A stretch of 64,000 nt of DNA from an uncultured Bacteroides sp. (GCA_900552645.1 USAN01000007.1:1-64000); one strand, 5' to 3'; shown: positions 7,908 through 16,816, numbered from the stretch's first letter. Notes: generated by a model from the sequence alone, not told the origin. Numbers and translations are program-made.

Positions 7908-9185
7908 ATGAAGAAAATAATTTTACTGGCGCTTTTAATAGCACCGAACATACACGCACAAGATTTCAACAAGTATTTTATAAATAAATCAATCAGACTG
8001 GATTATATATTTGGTGGCAATTCACAGAAGCAAGATATATATCTTGACGGGCTTTCATCCATACCCGAATGGGCTGGCAGAAGACATAATCTTTCTTTAT
8101 TACCACTTAAGGGTAATGGATCGGTAACAATGATAGACAAGGCTAATGGAGATACTATATACCGTACTTCATTTTCAAGTTTATTCCAGGAATGGATATG
8201 CGAACCTGAAGCAAAGAAGATAAAGAAGAGTTTCGAAAATAGTTTTTTGATTCCTTATCCGAAAAGTAATGCCATAGTAACAATAGAGTTGAAAGATGTT
8301 TATCATAAAACTACTGCATCGTTGACTCATGAAATCGATCCCAATGATATTCTTATAAAATCACTACAAAACACAAACGTACCACCTTTTAAGTATCTGT
8401 TAAAAAGTGGTAGTCCTGAAGAATGCATAGATGTAGCTATAATGGCAGAAGGTTACAGAAAGGACGAGATGAATACGTTCTACAAGGATGCTCAGGATGC
8501 AACCGATGCTATATTCGAACATGAACCATTCAAGAAGCTAAAAGGAAGGTTCAATATAGTTGCAGTTGCATGCGATTCGAAAGACAGCGGTGTAAGCATT
8601 CCGGGGAAAAATATATGGAAAGAGACTGCAGTAAATTCGCATTTCAATACTTTCTATTCCGACCGTTATCTTACCACTTCAAATGTAAAGCAAATTCATA
8701 ATCTACTTGCAGGAATTCCTTATGAACATATAATTATTCTTGCAAATACAGACAATTATGGTGGCGGCGGCATATATAATTCATACACACTTACTACTAC
8801 TCATAATAAGAACTTCAAACCGGTAGTAGTACATGAATTCGGCCACAGTTTCGGAGGACTAGCCGATGAATATGCATACGATGAAGCACCTAGTCCGCAG
8901 TATCCATACACCATAGAACCATGGGAACAGAACATATCCACCCTTGTGGATTTCGAGAGCAAATGGAAAGATATGCTGCCTATAAATACTCAAATACCTA
9001 CACCACTTGCAACATCCGAAAATGAACTTTATACGAAGGTAGGAGTTTACGAAGGAGCAGGCTATACCAAAAAGGGAATTTACCGACCTACTACCGAGTG
9101 CAGAATGAAGATAAATGAAGCACCAGCATTCTGTCCGGTATGTCAAAGAGCATTAGAAAAATTGATTAACTTCTATACAGAATAA
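7908..9185 (+). CDS. Secreted peptidase M64 family protein
   Basis: Zinc metallopeptidase of 425 aa with a cleavable signal peptide (MKKIILLALLIAPNIHAQ). An N-terminal beta domain (about 20-150) precedes the catalytic domain. The zinc motif HEFGH is at residues 309-313, followed by SFGGLADEY, where an acidic residue could complete the site. The family is named after the Clostridium ramosum IgA protease; many Bacteroides members exist and most have unknown substrates, so IgA cleavage should not be assumed. Cysteines near the C-terminus (ECRMK, FCPVCQ) could form a disulfide or metal site. The acetyltransferase gene follows after 72 nt. Confidence 0.85.
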   Translation: MKKIILLALLIAPNIHAQDFNKYFINKSIRLDYIFGGNSQKQDIYLDGLSSIPEWAGRRHNLSLLPLKGNGSVTMIDKANGDTIYRTSFSSLFQEWICEPEAKKIKKSFENSFLIPYPKSNAIVTIELKDVYHKTTASLTHEIDPNDILIKSLQNTNVPPFKYLLKSGSPEECIDVAIMAEGYRKDEMNTFYKDAQDATDAIFEHEPFKKLKGRFNIVAVACDSKDSGVSIPGKNIWKETAVNSHFNTFYSDRYLTTSNVKQIHNLLAGIPYEHIIILANTDNYGGGGIYNSYTLTTTHNKNFKPVVVHEFGHSFGGLADEYAYDEAPSPQYPYTIEPWEQNISTLVDFESKWKDMLPINTQIPTPLATSENELYTKVGVYEGAGYTKKGIYRPTTECRMKINEAPAFCPVCQRALEKLINFYTE

Positions 9186-9257
9186 AAGTAAAGCGAATAT
9201 ATAATAAAAAAATATATCCATTTTTAATATAACTAATAATAAACTTAATACTTAACC

Positions 9258-9806
9258 ATGATTGAAATTAAAGAAATTAAAACAGACAACAAAGAACTAT
9301 ATTCTTTTGCTGAACAACTTATGATATCGGCTTTTCCGATATCCGAAAGACGTGATACAGAAGAACAAAGAGATTATGCCGACAATAAGAATGAATTTAT
9401 TGCAAACATTATAGTGGATAATGCTAAACCTATAGGATTCATAAATTATTGGAATCTAAAGGACATCTATTATATAGAACACTTTGCAATAGATACTTCA
9501 ATGAGAAATGGCGGGTATGGTCAGAAGACACTTAATGTAATAAAACATATCCTGAATGACAAGCCAATTGTGCTTGAGGTTGAGTTACCTGACGACGAAA
9601 TTAAAAAGCGCAGAATTAATTTCTATAGCCGTAATGGCTTTGTCTTACAACAACACAACTATACACAACCTCCATATAGAAGAGGAGGAGAATCGCTTCC
9701 TATGAAGCTAATGATTTACAATGAAAAAAATATAAATTTAGACTTGAATAATATTACTTATATATTACACAGCAATGTATATAATGTTGAGCAATATCAA
9801 GATTAA
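9258..9806 (+). CDS. GNAT family N-acetyltransferase
   Basis: Acetyl-CoA-dependent acyltransferase fold of 182 aa. The middle part shows IEHFAIDTSMRNGGYGQKTL (about 75-94), which fits motif A and its pyrophosphate-binding loop (R/Q-x-x-G-x-G-x). It is followed by the FYSRNGFVLQ strand-helix typical of motif B. The last 30 residues, after the family core, are asparagine-rich and look like a non-conserved tail. The substrate is unknown. It is cytoplasmic, may share a transcript with the M64 gene, and is followed by a strong hairpin terminator. Confidence 0.8.
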   Translation: MIEIKEIKTDNKELYSFAEQLMISAFPISERRDTEEQRDYADNKNEFIANIIVDNAKPIGFINYWNLKDIYYIEHFAIDTSMRNGGYGQKTLNVIKHILNDKPIVLEVELPDDEIKKRRINFYSRNGFVLQQHNYTQPPYRRGGESLPMKLMIYNEKNINLDLNNITYILHSNVYNVEQYQD

Positions 9807-9828
9807 AATTTCATATCTATACAAACAT

Positions 9829-9856
9829 AAAAAGGAGCTCTTATGAGCTCCTTTTT
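9829..9856. terminator. Bidirectional terminator between GNAT and exbD genes
   Basis: AAAAAGGAGCTC and GAGCTCCTTTTT form a 12-bp stem around a TTAT loop, with T-tracts on both strands. It sits between convergent genes. Confidence 0.85.
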
Positions 9857-9871
9857 ATATTGCATATATTA

Positions 9872-10336
9872 TTACTGACGTTGACTTGCAGAATAATTGA
9901 TCTTCAAAGCATAAGCTTGACGAAGCGCCTGCTTTACATCTGTAACGATACCCATTTTAGTGTCTTTATCAATTTTCAAAGATACAGTCATAAATGGTTG
10001 ATCTTCTTCTTTCATATTCAAACGTTCCTGAGTAATGTAGTCTTGAACTTCTGAAACTTCAGCAAACTTATCGTTTAACTGAATACGACTTTCAGCACCC
10101 ATTTTCTTTTGGAATTCAGGTAATGGCTTACCTACATAAATGAAAGATACCAAAGATTTCTTCTCTAATTTTTCAAGCTCTGTAGCTTGAGGAACTTGAA
10201 ATTGAACCTTCAAAGTTACTTCACGCATTGTTGTTACAATCATAAAGAAGAACAACATTGTAAAGATAAGGTCAGGTAGTGATGAAGTATTCAACTCAGG
10301 CATTCCACGTTTTCCTGATTTATTAAATTTTCCCAT
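9872..10336 (-). CDS. exbD: ExbD/TolR family protein (second copy)
   Basis: Inner-membrane component of the Ton energy-coupling motor, 154 aa. A short basic cytoplasmic start is followed by one transmembrane helix (about 20-40). The helix carries the proton-pathway aspartate in SLPDLIFTMLFFFM (Asp22). A periplasmic domain makes up the rest. It is the last gene of a four-gene run (exbB, 152-aa membrane protein, exbD, exbD), overlapping the previous exbD by one base. Two non-identical ExbD proteins per cluster is a Bacteroidetes habit. With ExbB it uses proton flow to drive TonB. Confidence 0.9.
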   Translation of the reverse strand: MGKFNKSGKRGMPELNTSSLPDLIFTMLFFFMIVTTMREVTLKVQFQVPQATELEKLEKKSLVSFIYVGKPLPEFQKKMGAESRIQLNDKFAEVSEVQDYITQERLNMKEEDQPFMTVSLKIDKDTKMGIVTDVKQALRQAYALKINYSASQRQ

Positions 10337-10929
10337 TACTTTCCTCCATATTTTTTAGGTTCAGCTTCAGAAATCTTCTGAGGATAGAAATCACGAATTG
10401 CTTTTTGTTCATCTTCTGAACACTGCAAGTATGTTTTACCTCCGAATTTAGCCTTAGCCAATTCATCTCTTAATTCATTATAAGCAGCTACCAATTCATT
10501 TTGAACATCAATATAAGCCTGATAACTTGTACCAACGTCATTCTGAACAGAAATTACATGCTTTTCCGTAACCATTACATCGCCTAATAAAGGAATGTTT
10601 TTACGATGCTTCTCAGGAAGATTTTCATCATCGTTAGGATTCGCAATAAATTCTTTTGCCTTTTCTCTCAATTGCTTAATGTCAATGTATTCAGTTCCAC
10701 ACATAAGTTGGTTGTCTTTATTAAGACGTACCTGAAGTACATTACGTTCCTTCACAATAATATTATCATCTTTTTGTTGATTCTTTTCCGGTGGAGGAGG
10801 CAAGCGTCTTGCCAAACCACGGTCAGTATCCATTGATGTTGTAATAAGGAAGAAGATAAGCAACATAAAGGCAATATCGGCTGTGGAACTTGAGTTAATT
10901 CCAGGAACGCCTCTTTTCTTTCTTGCCAT
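10336..10929 (-). CDS. exbD: ExbD/TolR family protein (first copy)
   Basis: Larger ExbD-like protein of 197 aa. The basic N-terminus MARKKRGVPGINSSS leads to a transmembrane helix with the conserved aspartate in STADIAFMLLIFFLI (Asp18). A proline-rich stretch (RRLPPPPEK) begins the periplasmic part, which is longer than in typical ExbD and has an extra charged region (about 110-190). It shares little beyond the helix with its downstream neighbour, so the two may have separate places in the complex. It ends in the start codon of the second exbD. Confidence 0.9.
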   Translation of the reverse strand: MARKKRGVPGINSSSTADIAFMLLIFFLITTSMDTDRGLARRLPPPPEKNQQKDDNIIVKERNVLQVRLNKDNQLMCGTEYIDIKQLREKAKEFIANPNDDENLPEKHRKNIPLLGDVMVTEKHVISVQNDVGTSYQAYIDVQNELVAAYNELRDELAKAKFGGKTYLQCSEDEQKAIRDFYPQKISEAEPKKYGGK

Positions 10930-10970
10930 TTTACTTACTCTATTTTTTTGTTAATATCAATGTGATAATA

Positions 10971-11429
10971 TTATCTCTTGAAAATTCCTGTCAAGTTAAC
11001 CAAAACACCTACAGTAGCTACAGCTAACAGGAAGTATGTTGAATACATTAACATATCTGTTATCTTCAACCAGAAGGTATCGTTATAAATACCAGTACCT
11101 GTCATTACAGAAGCATCTGAGCCCATAGCGTAAGATACTACCAATACAGCTACTAGAAGTACCAAGCCAATTAAAGATTTGATTGCACCTTTAGGATTAT
11201 CTCTTAACGCAGCCAAGAATTGTGCAATAGCACCGATTAAGGTTACAGCTACACAAACGGCAAACATTCCATACATTAAGTAAATAACCGCATTGGTATT
11301 TTCCGGTGAATTGTATTCACCTACCGGATTATTGTATCCTACAAAGTAAAACATGGCAAACACTACCAAAATAACGGCAATGCAGGCATATAATGCATAG
11401 TAGGACATTTTATATGATAATTTAGCCAT
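10971..11429 (-). CDS. Ton-cluster membrane protein of unknown function
   Basis: Integral membrane protein of 152 aa with four predicted helices (about 8-30, 48-72, 85-103 and 125-148). I recognise no enzymatic motif. It is embedded between exbB (8 nt away) and exbD (41 nt away) in the same orientation, so it is probably part of, or an assembly factor for, this Ton motor. It has no equivalent in the classical E. coli ExbB-ExbD-TonB set. Its function is unknown to me. Confidence 0.75.
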   Translation of the reverse strand: MAKLSYKMSYYALYACIAVILVVFAMFYFVGYNNPVGEYNSPENTNAVIYLMYGMFAVCVAVTLIGAIAQFLAALRDNPKGAIKSLIGLVLLVAVLVVSYAMGSDASVMTGTGIYNDTFWLKITDMLMYSTYFLLAVATVGVLVNLTGIFKR

Positions 11430-11437
11430 TGTTCTAA

Positions 11438-12232
11438 TTATTTTTTGTATTTCAAGTTATATTTCATGATCATATCAAGCAATGTGATTGAAGAATCTTC
11501 CATCTGGCTTGTAATAGCTTCAATCTTAGAAAGAATGTAGTTATAGAAAACCTGAAGAATCAAAGCAACAACCAAACCGAAGATAGTTGTGATCAACGCA
11601 ACTTTCATACCACCAGCAACAACTGTTGGAGAGATATCACCAGCCTGTTGGATCTTATCGAATGCCATAACCATACCGATTACAGTACCCAAGAATCCTA
11701 AAGATGGAGCCATCGCGATAAACAATGTAATCCAAGAACATCCTTTTTCAAGGTAACCTGCCTGAACACCACCATAAGAAACTACTGAACGTTCTACAAC
11801 GTCAACTCCTTCGTCTATTCTCATAAGACCTTGGTAGCAGATAGAAGCAACTGGACCACGAGTGTTACGACAAACGTTTTTAGCACCTTCTACATCACCT
11901 TTTTCCAAAGCTGATTCAATATTTGTCATCAACTTTTTAGTATTTACTTCAGCAAGACTTAAATAAATAATTCTTTCAATACAGAAAGCCAAACCTAAAA
12001 CCAAAGCAATAGCTACTAATGACATGAAGTCAGCAGAACCTTCAATAAACTTAGTTTTGATTTCCTTGTGCAAACCACCACCTTCTTCAACTACAGCTTG
12101 TTCAGAAGTAGCTTCTTCAGTAGCAACTTGTTCTGTCTGAGCGGCTGGTTGTTCTTCTTGTGCCATAGCCGATTGAATAGATCCTAAAGTAAGGACTCCC
12201 ATCACTGCAAGAATTGCAAATAACTTTTTCAT
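11438..12232 (-). CDS. exbB: ExbB/TolQ/MotA-type proton channel
   Basis: Ton motor stator protein of 264 aa. It starts with a signal-like hydrophobic segment ending SAMAQ, followed by a glutamine/glutamate-rich linker (24-55). That gives an extra N-terminal periplasmic region absent from E. coli ExbB. Transmembrane helices follow at about 68-88, 165-187 and 205-230; the MotA/TolQ/ExbB core is visible as APSLGFLGTVIGMVMAF. It is the first gene of the exbB-152aa-exbD-exbD run. I see no TAnnTTTG box between it and the tRNA-Ser gene 80 nt upstream. Confidence 0.92.
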   Translation of the reverse strand: MKKLFAILAVMGVLTLGSIQSAMAQEEQPAAQTEQVATEEATSEQAVVEEGGGLHKEIKTKFIEGSADFMSLVAIALVLGLAFCIERIIYLSLAEVNTKKLMTNIESALEKGDVEGAKNVCRNTRGPVASICYQGLMRIDEGVDVVERSVVSYGGVQAGYLEKGCSWITLFIAMAPSLGFLGTVIGMVMAFDKIQQAGDISPTVVAGGMKVALITTIFGLVVALILQVFYNYILSKIEAITSQMEDSSITLLDMIMKYNLKYKK

Positions 12233-12312
12233 TGTGTGTCTAATTTTTTAAGATTAATTAATTAATTGTTATTTATTTCTAATTGTTTTTATTTATAAGT
12301 TTCTACAAAAAG

Positions 12313-12400
12313 CGGAGAGAGCGGGATTCGAACCCGCGATACGCTTTTGGCGTATACACGCTTTCCAGGCGTGCCTCTTCAACCACTCGAGCATCTCTCC
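12313..12400 (-). tRNA. tRNA-Ser (anticodon GGA)
   Basis: Read on the minus strand the 88-nt gene has a 7-bp acceptor stem (GGAGAGA with TCTCTCC), a serine-type D arm (GAGTGG), an anticodon loop CTGGAAA giving anticodon GGA (codons UCC/UCU), a long variable arm (TACGC paired with GCGTA) and the T loop GTTCGAATC. The discriminator is G and CCA is not encoded. It lies between tatD and exbB on the same strand. Confidence 0.95.
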
Positions 12401-12481
12401 GTTAAGGCGACGCCAATGCATCCTCTCTAAAAACGGGTGCAAATTACAAAGAAATTTGGTAACTGCAAGCATTTTCAGTTA

Positions 12482-12489
12482 CAAATGTA
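12482..12489 (-). promoter_or_regulatory. Possible -7 box for the tRNA-Ser
   Basis: The minus strand reads TACATTTG, a TAnnTTTG match, about 82 nt upstream of the tRNA 5' end, which would imply a processed leader. Confidence 0.4.
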
Positions 12490-12575
12490 CCTTTTTTTTT
12501 GTTCTTTAGAAGCTTACTAATAAGATATATTAAAATTTAGCAATAAAATTAATATACTTTAAAAGGTAAGCATAT

Positions 12576-13337
12576 TTAAAAGAAAATAGTAGAAGCATTA
12601 ATAGTGGTCTGTTCTTCTACTTCTGCAAGCGTAATATTATATATTTCAGAGATTTTGTTGGCTATATGTATGATATATGAAGTTTCATTTCTTCGTCCCC
12701 TGAAAGGGACAGGTGCAAGATAAGGTGAATCTGTTTCTAGAACAAGTCTTGACAATGGCACTTGTTTTAACACGTTTCCCAATTCACTTTTTTTAAACGT
12801 AACCACTCCGTTAATTCCCAACATAAAATTATTGAATTCTAGAAGTTTAGTTGCTTCCTCTTCATTTCCTGTAAAACTATGGAATATACCTTTTAGGCGA
12901 GTTCCTTTATATTTACACATAATATCATATAAATCGTCGAATGCTTCACGAGCATGAATTATTATAGGAAGTTCTTTATTTATTGCCCAGTTTACTTGCG
13001 TTTCGAATGCTTCTATCTGTTCATTTTTGAAAGTAGTATCCCAATAGTAATCAAGACCTACCTCGCCTATTCCTGAAAAGTTATACTTGTCAGAATATTC
13101 TTTGAGAACTGCAAGCTGACTTGCATAATCTTCTTTTACATCTGTAGGATGAAGTCCAATCAATGGATAACATATATCTTTATAAGTATTGCATACTTTC
13201 ATCATTGGTTCTACAGAGCATGCATCAATATTGGGCAAAAACATCTTCTGTACGCCATTTTCAAGTGCTCTTTTTATTACCTCAGACAAATCATCCTTAA
13301 ATTCTTCTGCAAAAAGATGCGTATGAGTATCAATCAT
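12576..13337 (-). CDS. TatD family metal-dependent hydrolase/DNase
   Basis: TIM-barrel metallohydrolase of 253 aa. It opens with MIDTHTHLF, whose HxH pair binds metal. Then come EVGLDYYWD (about 92-100, metal-bridging glutamate), PIIIHAREAFDD (about 125-136), a GIFHSFTG histidine (about 153) and LETDSPYLAP with the catalytic aspartate (about 205). These are the expected TatD signatures. In other bacteria members act as 3'-5' exonucleases in DNA quality control. The start is the ATG at 13337; one codon upstream a TTG is in frame. It overlaps the stop of the polyprenyl synthase gene by one base. Confidence 0.92.
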   Translation of the reverse strand: MIDTHTHLFAEEFKDDLSEVIKRALENGVQKMFLPNIDACSVEPMMKVCNTYKDICYPLIGLHPTDVKEDYASQLAVLKEYSDKYNFSGIGEVGLDYYWDTTFKNEQIEAFETQVNWAINKELPIIIHAREAFDDLYDIMCKYKGTRLKGIFHSFTGNEEEATKLLEFNNFMLGINGVVTFKKSELGNVLKQVPLSRLVLETDSPYLAPVPFRGRRNETSYIIHIANKISEIYNITLAEVEEQTTINASTIFF

Positions 13338-14314
13338 CAAAGTTTCCTATCCATTAAATGTAACACAAAATTTCTTAGTTCTTTCTTTTTGTCGGATGCC
13401 ACATTCAGGCTATCCATTATTTGCAATCCTTCATTAAAGAATTGTTCTATCTTACAGTTGCATTTTTGATCTATATGTAACTGATTATATATTGCAGTAA
13501 CGGCTTCTATCTTTTCATGTGGAATACACTCTTCGGAATTAATCCATCTGCGGAGTTCTTCATTTTGCACGGAATTACTATCATTCAACGCCGATAACAG
13601 CATGAATGTTTTCTTATTGCTTATAATATCTCCTCCTATATTCTTACCAAACACTTTCGGATTACCATAAACATCCAGATAATCATCCTGCAACTGGAAA
13701 GCTAGGCCAATCTTTATGCCAAATTCATACAGTTTTTCTATATCTTCTTCGGATGCTCCTGCCATTATACCTCCAATTTTGAGTGCAGCCCCGAGTAGTA
13801 CCGAAGTTTTAAGTCTGATCATCTCTATGTAATCATCAATTTCGACTTCATTCATATTTTCGAACTGCACATCCCATTGCTGTCCTTCACAAATTTCCAA
13901 AGCTGTTTTTGTAAAAACGTCAAGTATATATTTAAGTTTGGCACTATCACATTCTGACATATATTTATATGCCAGTACAAGCATTGCATCGCCCGATAGA
14001 ATAGCCGCATTATCATTCCACAACTTATGCACGGTAGCTTTACCTCTTCTCATATCAGCCTTATCCATAAGGTCATCGTGCAGCAAAGTATAGTTATGAT
14101 ATATTTCGATTGCAGCAGCCTGAGGTAAGATAGCCTCAACATTATCTGCATACATATTGTATGCAAGTAGCATCAATACAGGACGAACTCTTTTTCCTCC
14201 TATATTCAAAGTATATTCTATAGGATGATAAAGCTCTACTGGCTCATGAGTATATTTCAATGAGGAAAGATAATCATTTATCTTTACCGATAAATCAGAA
14301 GGAGTAAACGTCAT
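13337..14314 (-). CDS. Polyprenyl diphosphate synthase
   Basis: Trans-prenyltransferase of 325 aa that extends allylic diphosphates with isopentenyl diphosphate. The first aspartate-rich motif is DDLMDKADMRRG (about 80-91) and the second is FQLQDDYLDVYG (about 207-218). The GKRVRPVL segment at about 36-43 holds conserved basic residues. The residues before the first motif (EIYHNYTLLH) lack bulky aromatics right at the -4/-5 sites, except Tyr, so the exact chain length cannot be settled from sequence. Candidates are short-chain (geranylgeranyl/farnesyl) products. It is probably co-transcribed with tatD. Confidence 0.88.
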   Translation of the reverse strand: MTFTPSDLSVKINDYLSSLKYTHEPVELYHPIEYTLNIGGKRVRPVLMLLAYNMYADNVEAILPQAAAIEIYHNYTLLHDDLMDKADMRRGKATVHKLWNDNAAILSGDAMLVLAYKYMSECDSAKLKYILDVFTKTALEICEGQQWDVQFENMNEVEIDDYIEMIRLKTSVLLGAALKIGGIMAGASEEDIEKLYEFGIKIGLAFQLQDDYLDVYGNPKVFGKNIGGDIISNKKTFMLLSALNDSNSVQNEELRRWINSEECIPHEKIEAVTAIYNQLHIDQKCNCKIEQFFNEGLQIMDSLNVASDKKKELRNFVLHLMDRKL

Positions 14315-14345
14315 AACTTTAATATTTTGAGATATTGTTATTTAG

Positions 14346-14378
14346 AAAAAGAGGCTGCCAAATAGCAGCCTCTTTTTT
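14346..14378 (-). terminator. tonB terminator
   Basis: GAGGCTGC and GCAGCCTC form a stem around CAAATA with A- and T-runs either side. On the minus strand it ends in a run of T and lies just after the tonB stop. Confidence 0.85.
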
Positions 14379-14395
14379 AATTTATGAGATACAGA

Positions 14396-15079
14396 TTACT
14401 GTAATTTGAATGTTACCGGTACTGTATATTTCACGCGTACCGCTTTACCACGTTGCTTACCTGGTTTCCATTTAGGCATAGTCTTGATAACGCGAAGAGC
14501 TTCCTTATCAAGATAAGGGTCAACACTACGAACTACAACAGGATCAACAATACTACCATCCTTGTTAACAACGAACTGAACGATAACTTTACCCTGAACA
14601 CCATTTTCTTGTGAGATAGTAGGATATTTCATATTCTTACCTAAGAATTTCAAACATTCACCCATTCCACCAGGGAATTCAGGCATTTCCTCTACTACCT
14701 GGAAGATCTGCTGTTCTTCAGGTTCTTCTTCTTCAACGTGCACCGGAACGTATTTTACTTCGACAGCCTTACCTGTTTCTTCAGATGCCTGGATTGTACT
14801 TTCTTCAACCTTAGCATCATTTTCTACGATTTCCAACACTTCTTCTACTTTAGGAGCTTCAGGAGGTGGAGGTGCAACTTTCTGTTCTTGCTCTGTAATA
14901 GGAATCATTTCTTCCTCAAATACGACATCGGTTATACCTGTATCCGTAGTTACCTTTTTGTCACGTTCAGTCCATTCGAATGCAACAAACATAATAGCAA
15001 GGATAAATACATAACCGATAAGCAGCCATGTGGTTTTTTTACCTTCTAGATCTGCTTTGGGAGATTTTTTAACTTCCAT
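14396..15079 (-). CDS. tonB: TonB family energy transducer
   Basis: Protein of 227 aa that spans the periplasm and passes ExbB/ExbD motion to outer-membrane receptors. A short cytoplasmic start is followed by one transmembrane helix (about 18-38). An acidic, proline-containing periplasmic linker (PPPPEAPKVEE near 72) comes next, and a C-terminal TonB domain (about 140-227) with GVQGKVIVQFVVNKDGSI and the YTVPVTFKL end. It has its own promoter box and terminator, separate from the exbB cluster 2.2 kb downstream on the same strand. Confidence 0.93.
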   Translation of the reverse strand: MEVKKSPKADLEGKKTTWLLIGYVFILAIMFVAFEWTERDKKVTTDTGITDVVFEEEMIPITEQEQKVAPPPPEAPKVEEVLEIVENDAKVEESTIQASEETGKAVEVKYVPVHVEEEEPEEQQIFQVVEEMPEFPGGMGECLKFLGKNMKYPTISQENGVQGKVIVQFVVNKDGSIVDPVVVRSVDPYLDKEALRVIKTMPKWKPGKQRGKAVRVKYTVPVTFKLQ

Positions 15080-15118
15080 AAATTATGTTTTAAAAATTAA
15101 GTGTGTCTTCACTGTTGG

Positions 15119-15126
15119 CAAATGTA
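15119..15126 (-). promoter_or_regulatory. -7 box of tonB
   Basis: The minus strand reads TACATTTG, 39 nt upstream of the ATG at 15079. Confidence 0.5.
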
Positions 15127-15221
15127 ATACATTTCTTCTAAAAAGATACAAATATCAAATAAAAATATGCTAATTGAATTTATTTTATTTATAGGTAAGT
15201 TACATAGAAACAACTTTTATC

Positions 15222-15229
15222 TATCTTTG
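15222..15229 (+). promoter_or_regulatory. -7 box of the cmk-ispH operon
   Basis: TATCTTTG lies 35 nt upstream of the cmk ATG at 15265. Confidence 0.55.
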
Positions 15230-15264
15230 AATCGAATAATAAAATGATATATACTTTATAATAT

Positions 15265-15960
15265 ATGAAAAAAATAACAATTGCCATTGACGGATACTCA
15301 TCATGTGGTAAAAGTACCATGGCTAAAGATCTGGCACAGGAGATAGGTTACATTTACATTGACAGCGGTGCTATGTACCGTGCCGTTACTCTATTTGCAC
15401 TTAACAATAATATATTTAAAGCAGATGGTATTGACAAAGACAAGCTTAAAGCTTCACTGTCTAACATAAATATATCTTTCCAACTTGACAAAACTACTCG
15501 TAAACCTCTTACATGTCTTAACGGAGAAATAATAGAAGATAAAATTCGAACTATGGAAGTTTCATCACATGTAAGTCCTATAGCTACTCTTGACTTTGTA
15601 AGAGAAGCATTGGTGCGAGAACAGCAGAAAATGGGTGAACATAAAGGTATAGTAATGGATGGACGAGATATAGGAACTATAGTATTTCCAGATGCCGAAC
15701 TGAAGATTTTCGTCACTGCCTCTGCCGAAATTCGTGCCCAGAGAAGGTATGACGAATTAAAAGAAAAGGGACAGGAAGCTTCTTATGAAGCTATTCTGGC
15801 AAATGTAAAAGAAAGAGATTACATTGATGAGAACCGTGAAGTTAGTCCCTTAAGAAGAGCTAACGATGCAATATTGCTTGATAATTCGAACATTACTATT
15901 GAGGAACAGAAAAAATGGTTGCTTGATAAATTCAATGAGGTTATAAGCAATGAATGTTGA
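15265..15960 (+). CDS. cmk: Cytidylate kinase
   Basis: Phosphorylates CMP and dCMP with ATP. The 231-aa protein has the P-loop IDGYSSCGKSTMAKDL (8-23) and the nucleotide-site segment IYIDSGAMYRAVTLFA (30-45). MDGRDIGTIVFPDAELKIFV (about 132-151) holds the CMP-binding arginine and aspartate. The REVSPLRRA end lies near the LID region. The stop overlaps the ispH start by 11 nt, so the two are translationally linked. Finding cmk just before ispH is a common order. Confidence 0.96.
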   Translation: MKKITIAIDGYSSCGKSTMAKDLAQEIGYIYIDSGAMYRAVTLFALNNNIFKADGIDKDKLKASLSNINISFQLDKTTRKPLTCLNGEIIEDKIRTMEVSSHVSPIATLDFVREALVREQQKMGEHKGIVMDGRDIGTIVFPDAELKIFVTASAEIRAQRRYDELKEKGQEASYEAILANVKERDYIDENREVSPLRRANDAILLDNSNITIEEQKKWLLDKFNEVISNEC

Positions 15961-16816
15961 AATTGACAGTGGATCGGGATTTTGCTTCGGGGTTACAACT
16001 GCTATCAAGAAGGCCGAAGAGGAGCTTGCAAAAGGTAACACACTTTACTGTCTTGGTGATATTGTGCACAACGGGCAGGAGTGTGAAAGATTAAGAAAAC
16101 TTGGTCTTATTACAATAAACCATGATGAGTTCGCTGCTCTTCATGATGCAAAGGTGCTTTTAAGGGCGCATGGAGAGCCACCATCAACTTACGAAACGGC
16201 AACTAAGAACAATATTGAGATTATAGATGCTACATGTCCTGTAGTATTAAGATTACAGAAAAGAATAAACCAGGAATTTAAAGCTGCCCCAACCGATGAG
16301 AAGGAAAAGCAGATTGTAATATATGGAAAGAACGGTCACGCAGAAGTTCTGGGACTTGTAGGACAGACAAACGGGAAAGCGATTGTAATAGAAACTCTTG
16401 AAGAGGCATCATCGCTTGATTTCACAAAAGATATCCGACTATATTCGCAGACTACCAAATCACTTAATGAGTTTTGGCAGATAATAGAATATATAAAGGA
16501 GAATATTTCGGAAAAGGCAACATTCGAATATTACGATACTATATGCCGTCAGGTGGCAAACAGAATGCCCAATATACGGGAATTTGCATCGACTCATGAA
16601 CTTATATTATTTGTTTGTGGAAAAAAAAGTTCGAACGGAAAGATACTTTTCCAGGAATGCAAGAGCGTAAATCCAAATTCATTCCTTATAGATTCGCCCG
16701 ACGAGATAGAGCCTTCATTATTGAAAGATATAAAATCGGTGGGAATATGCGGAGCTACCTCGACGCCTAAATGGCTGATGGAAGAGTGTAGAAATGCAAT
16801 TATAAGAGGAATGTAA
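15950..16816 (+). CDS. ispH: 4-hydroxy-3-methylbut-2-enyl diphosphate reductase
   Basis: Last step of the MEP isoprenoid pathway, reducing HMBPP to IPP and DMAPP with an iron-sulfur cluster. The 288-aa protein has the three cluster cysteines in SGFCFGV (Cys12-13 region), DATCPVV (about 92) and GICGATSTP (about 268). Substrate-binding histidines lie in IVHNGQE, RAHGEP and GHAEVLG. Its start lies within the end of cmk. Its products feed the polyprenyl synthase encoded 1.6 kb away on the other strand. Confidence 0.96.
   Translation: MNVEIDSGSGFCFGVTTAIKKAEEELAKGNTLYCLGDIVHNGQECERLRKLGLITINHDEFAALHDAKVLLRAHGEPPSTYETATKNNIEIIDATCPVVLRLQKRINQEFKAAPTDEKEKQIVIYGKNGHAEVLGLVGQTNGKAIVIETLEEASSLDFTKDIRLYSQTTKSLNEFWQIIEYIKENISEKATFEYYDTICRQVANRMPNIREFASTHELILFVCGKKSSNGKILFQECKSVNPNSFLIDSPDEIEPSLLKDIKSVGICGATSTPKWLMEECRNAIIRGM

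Noticed and set aside
12313..12400. tRNA-Ser as an integration site
   Set aside because: No integrase gene and no second copy of the tRNA 3' end within the window; both sides are core genes.
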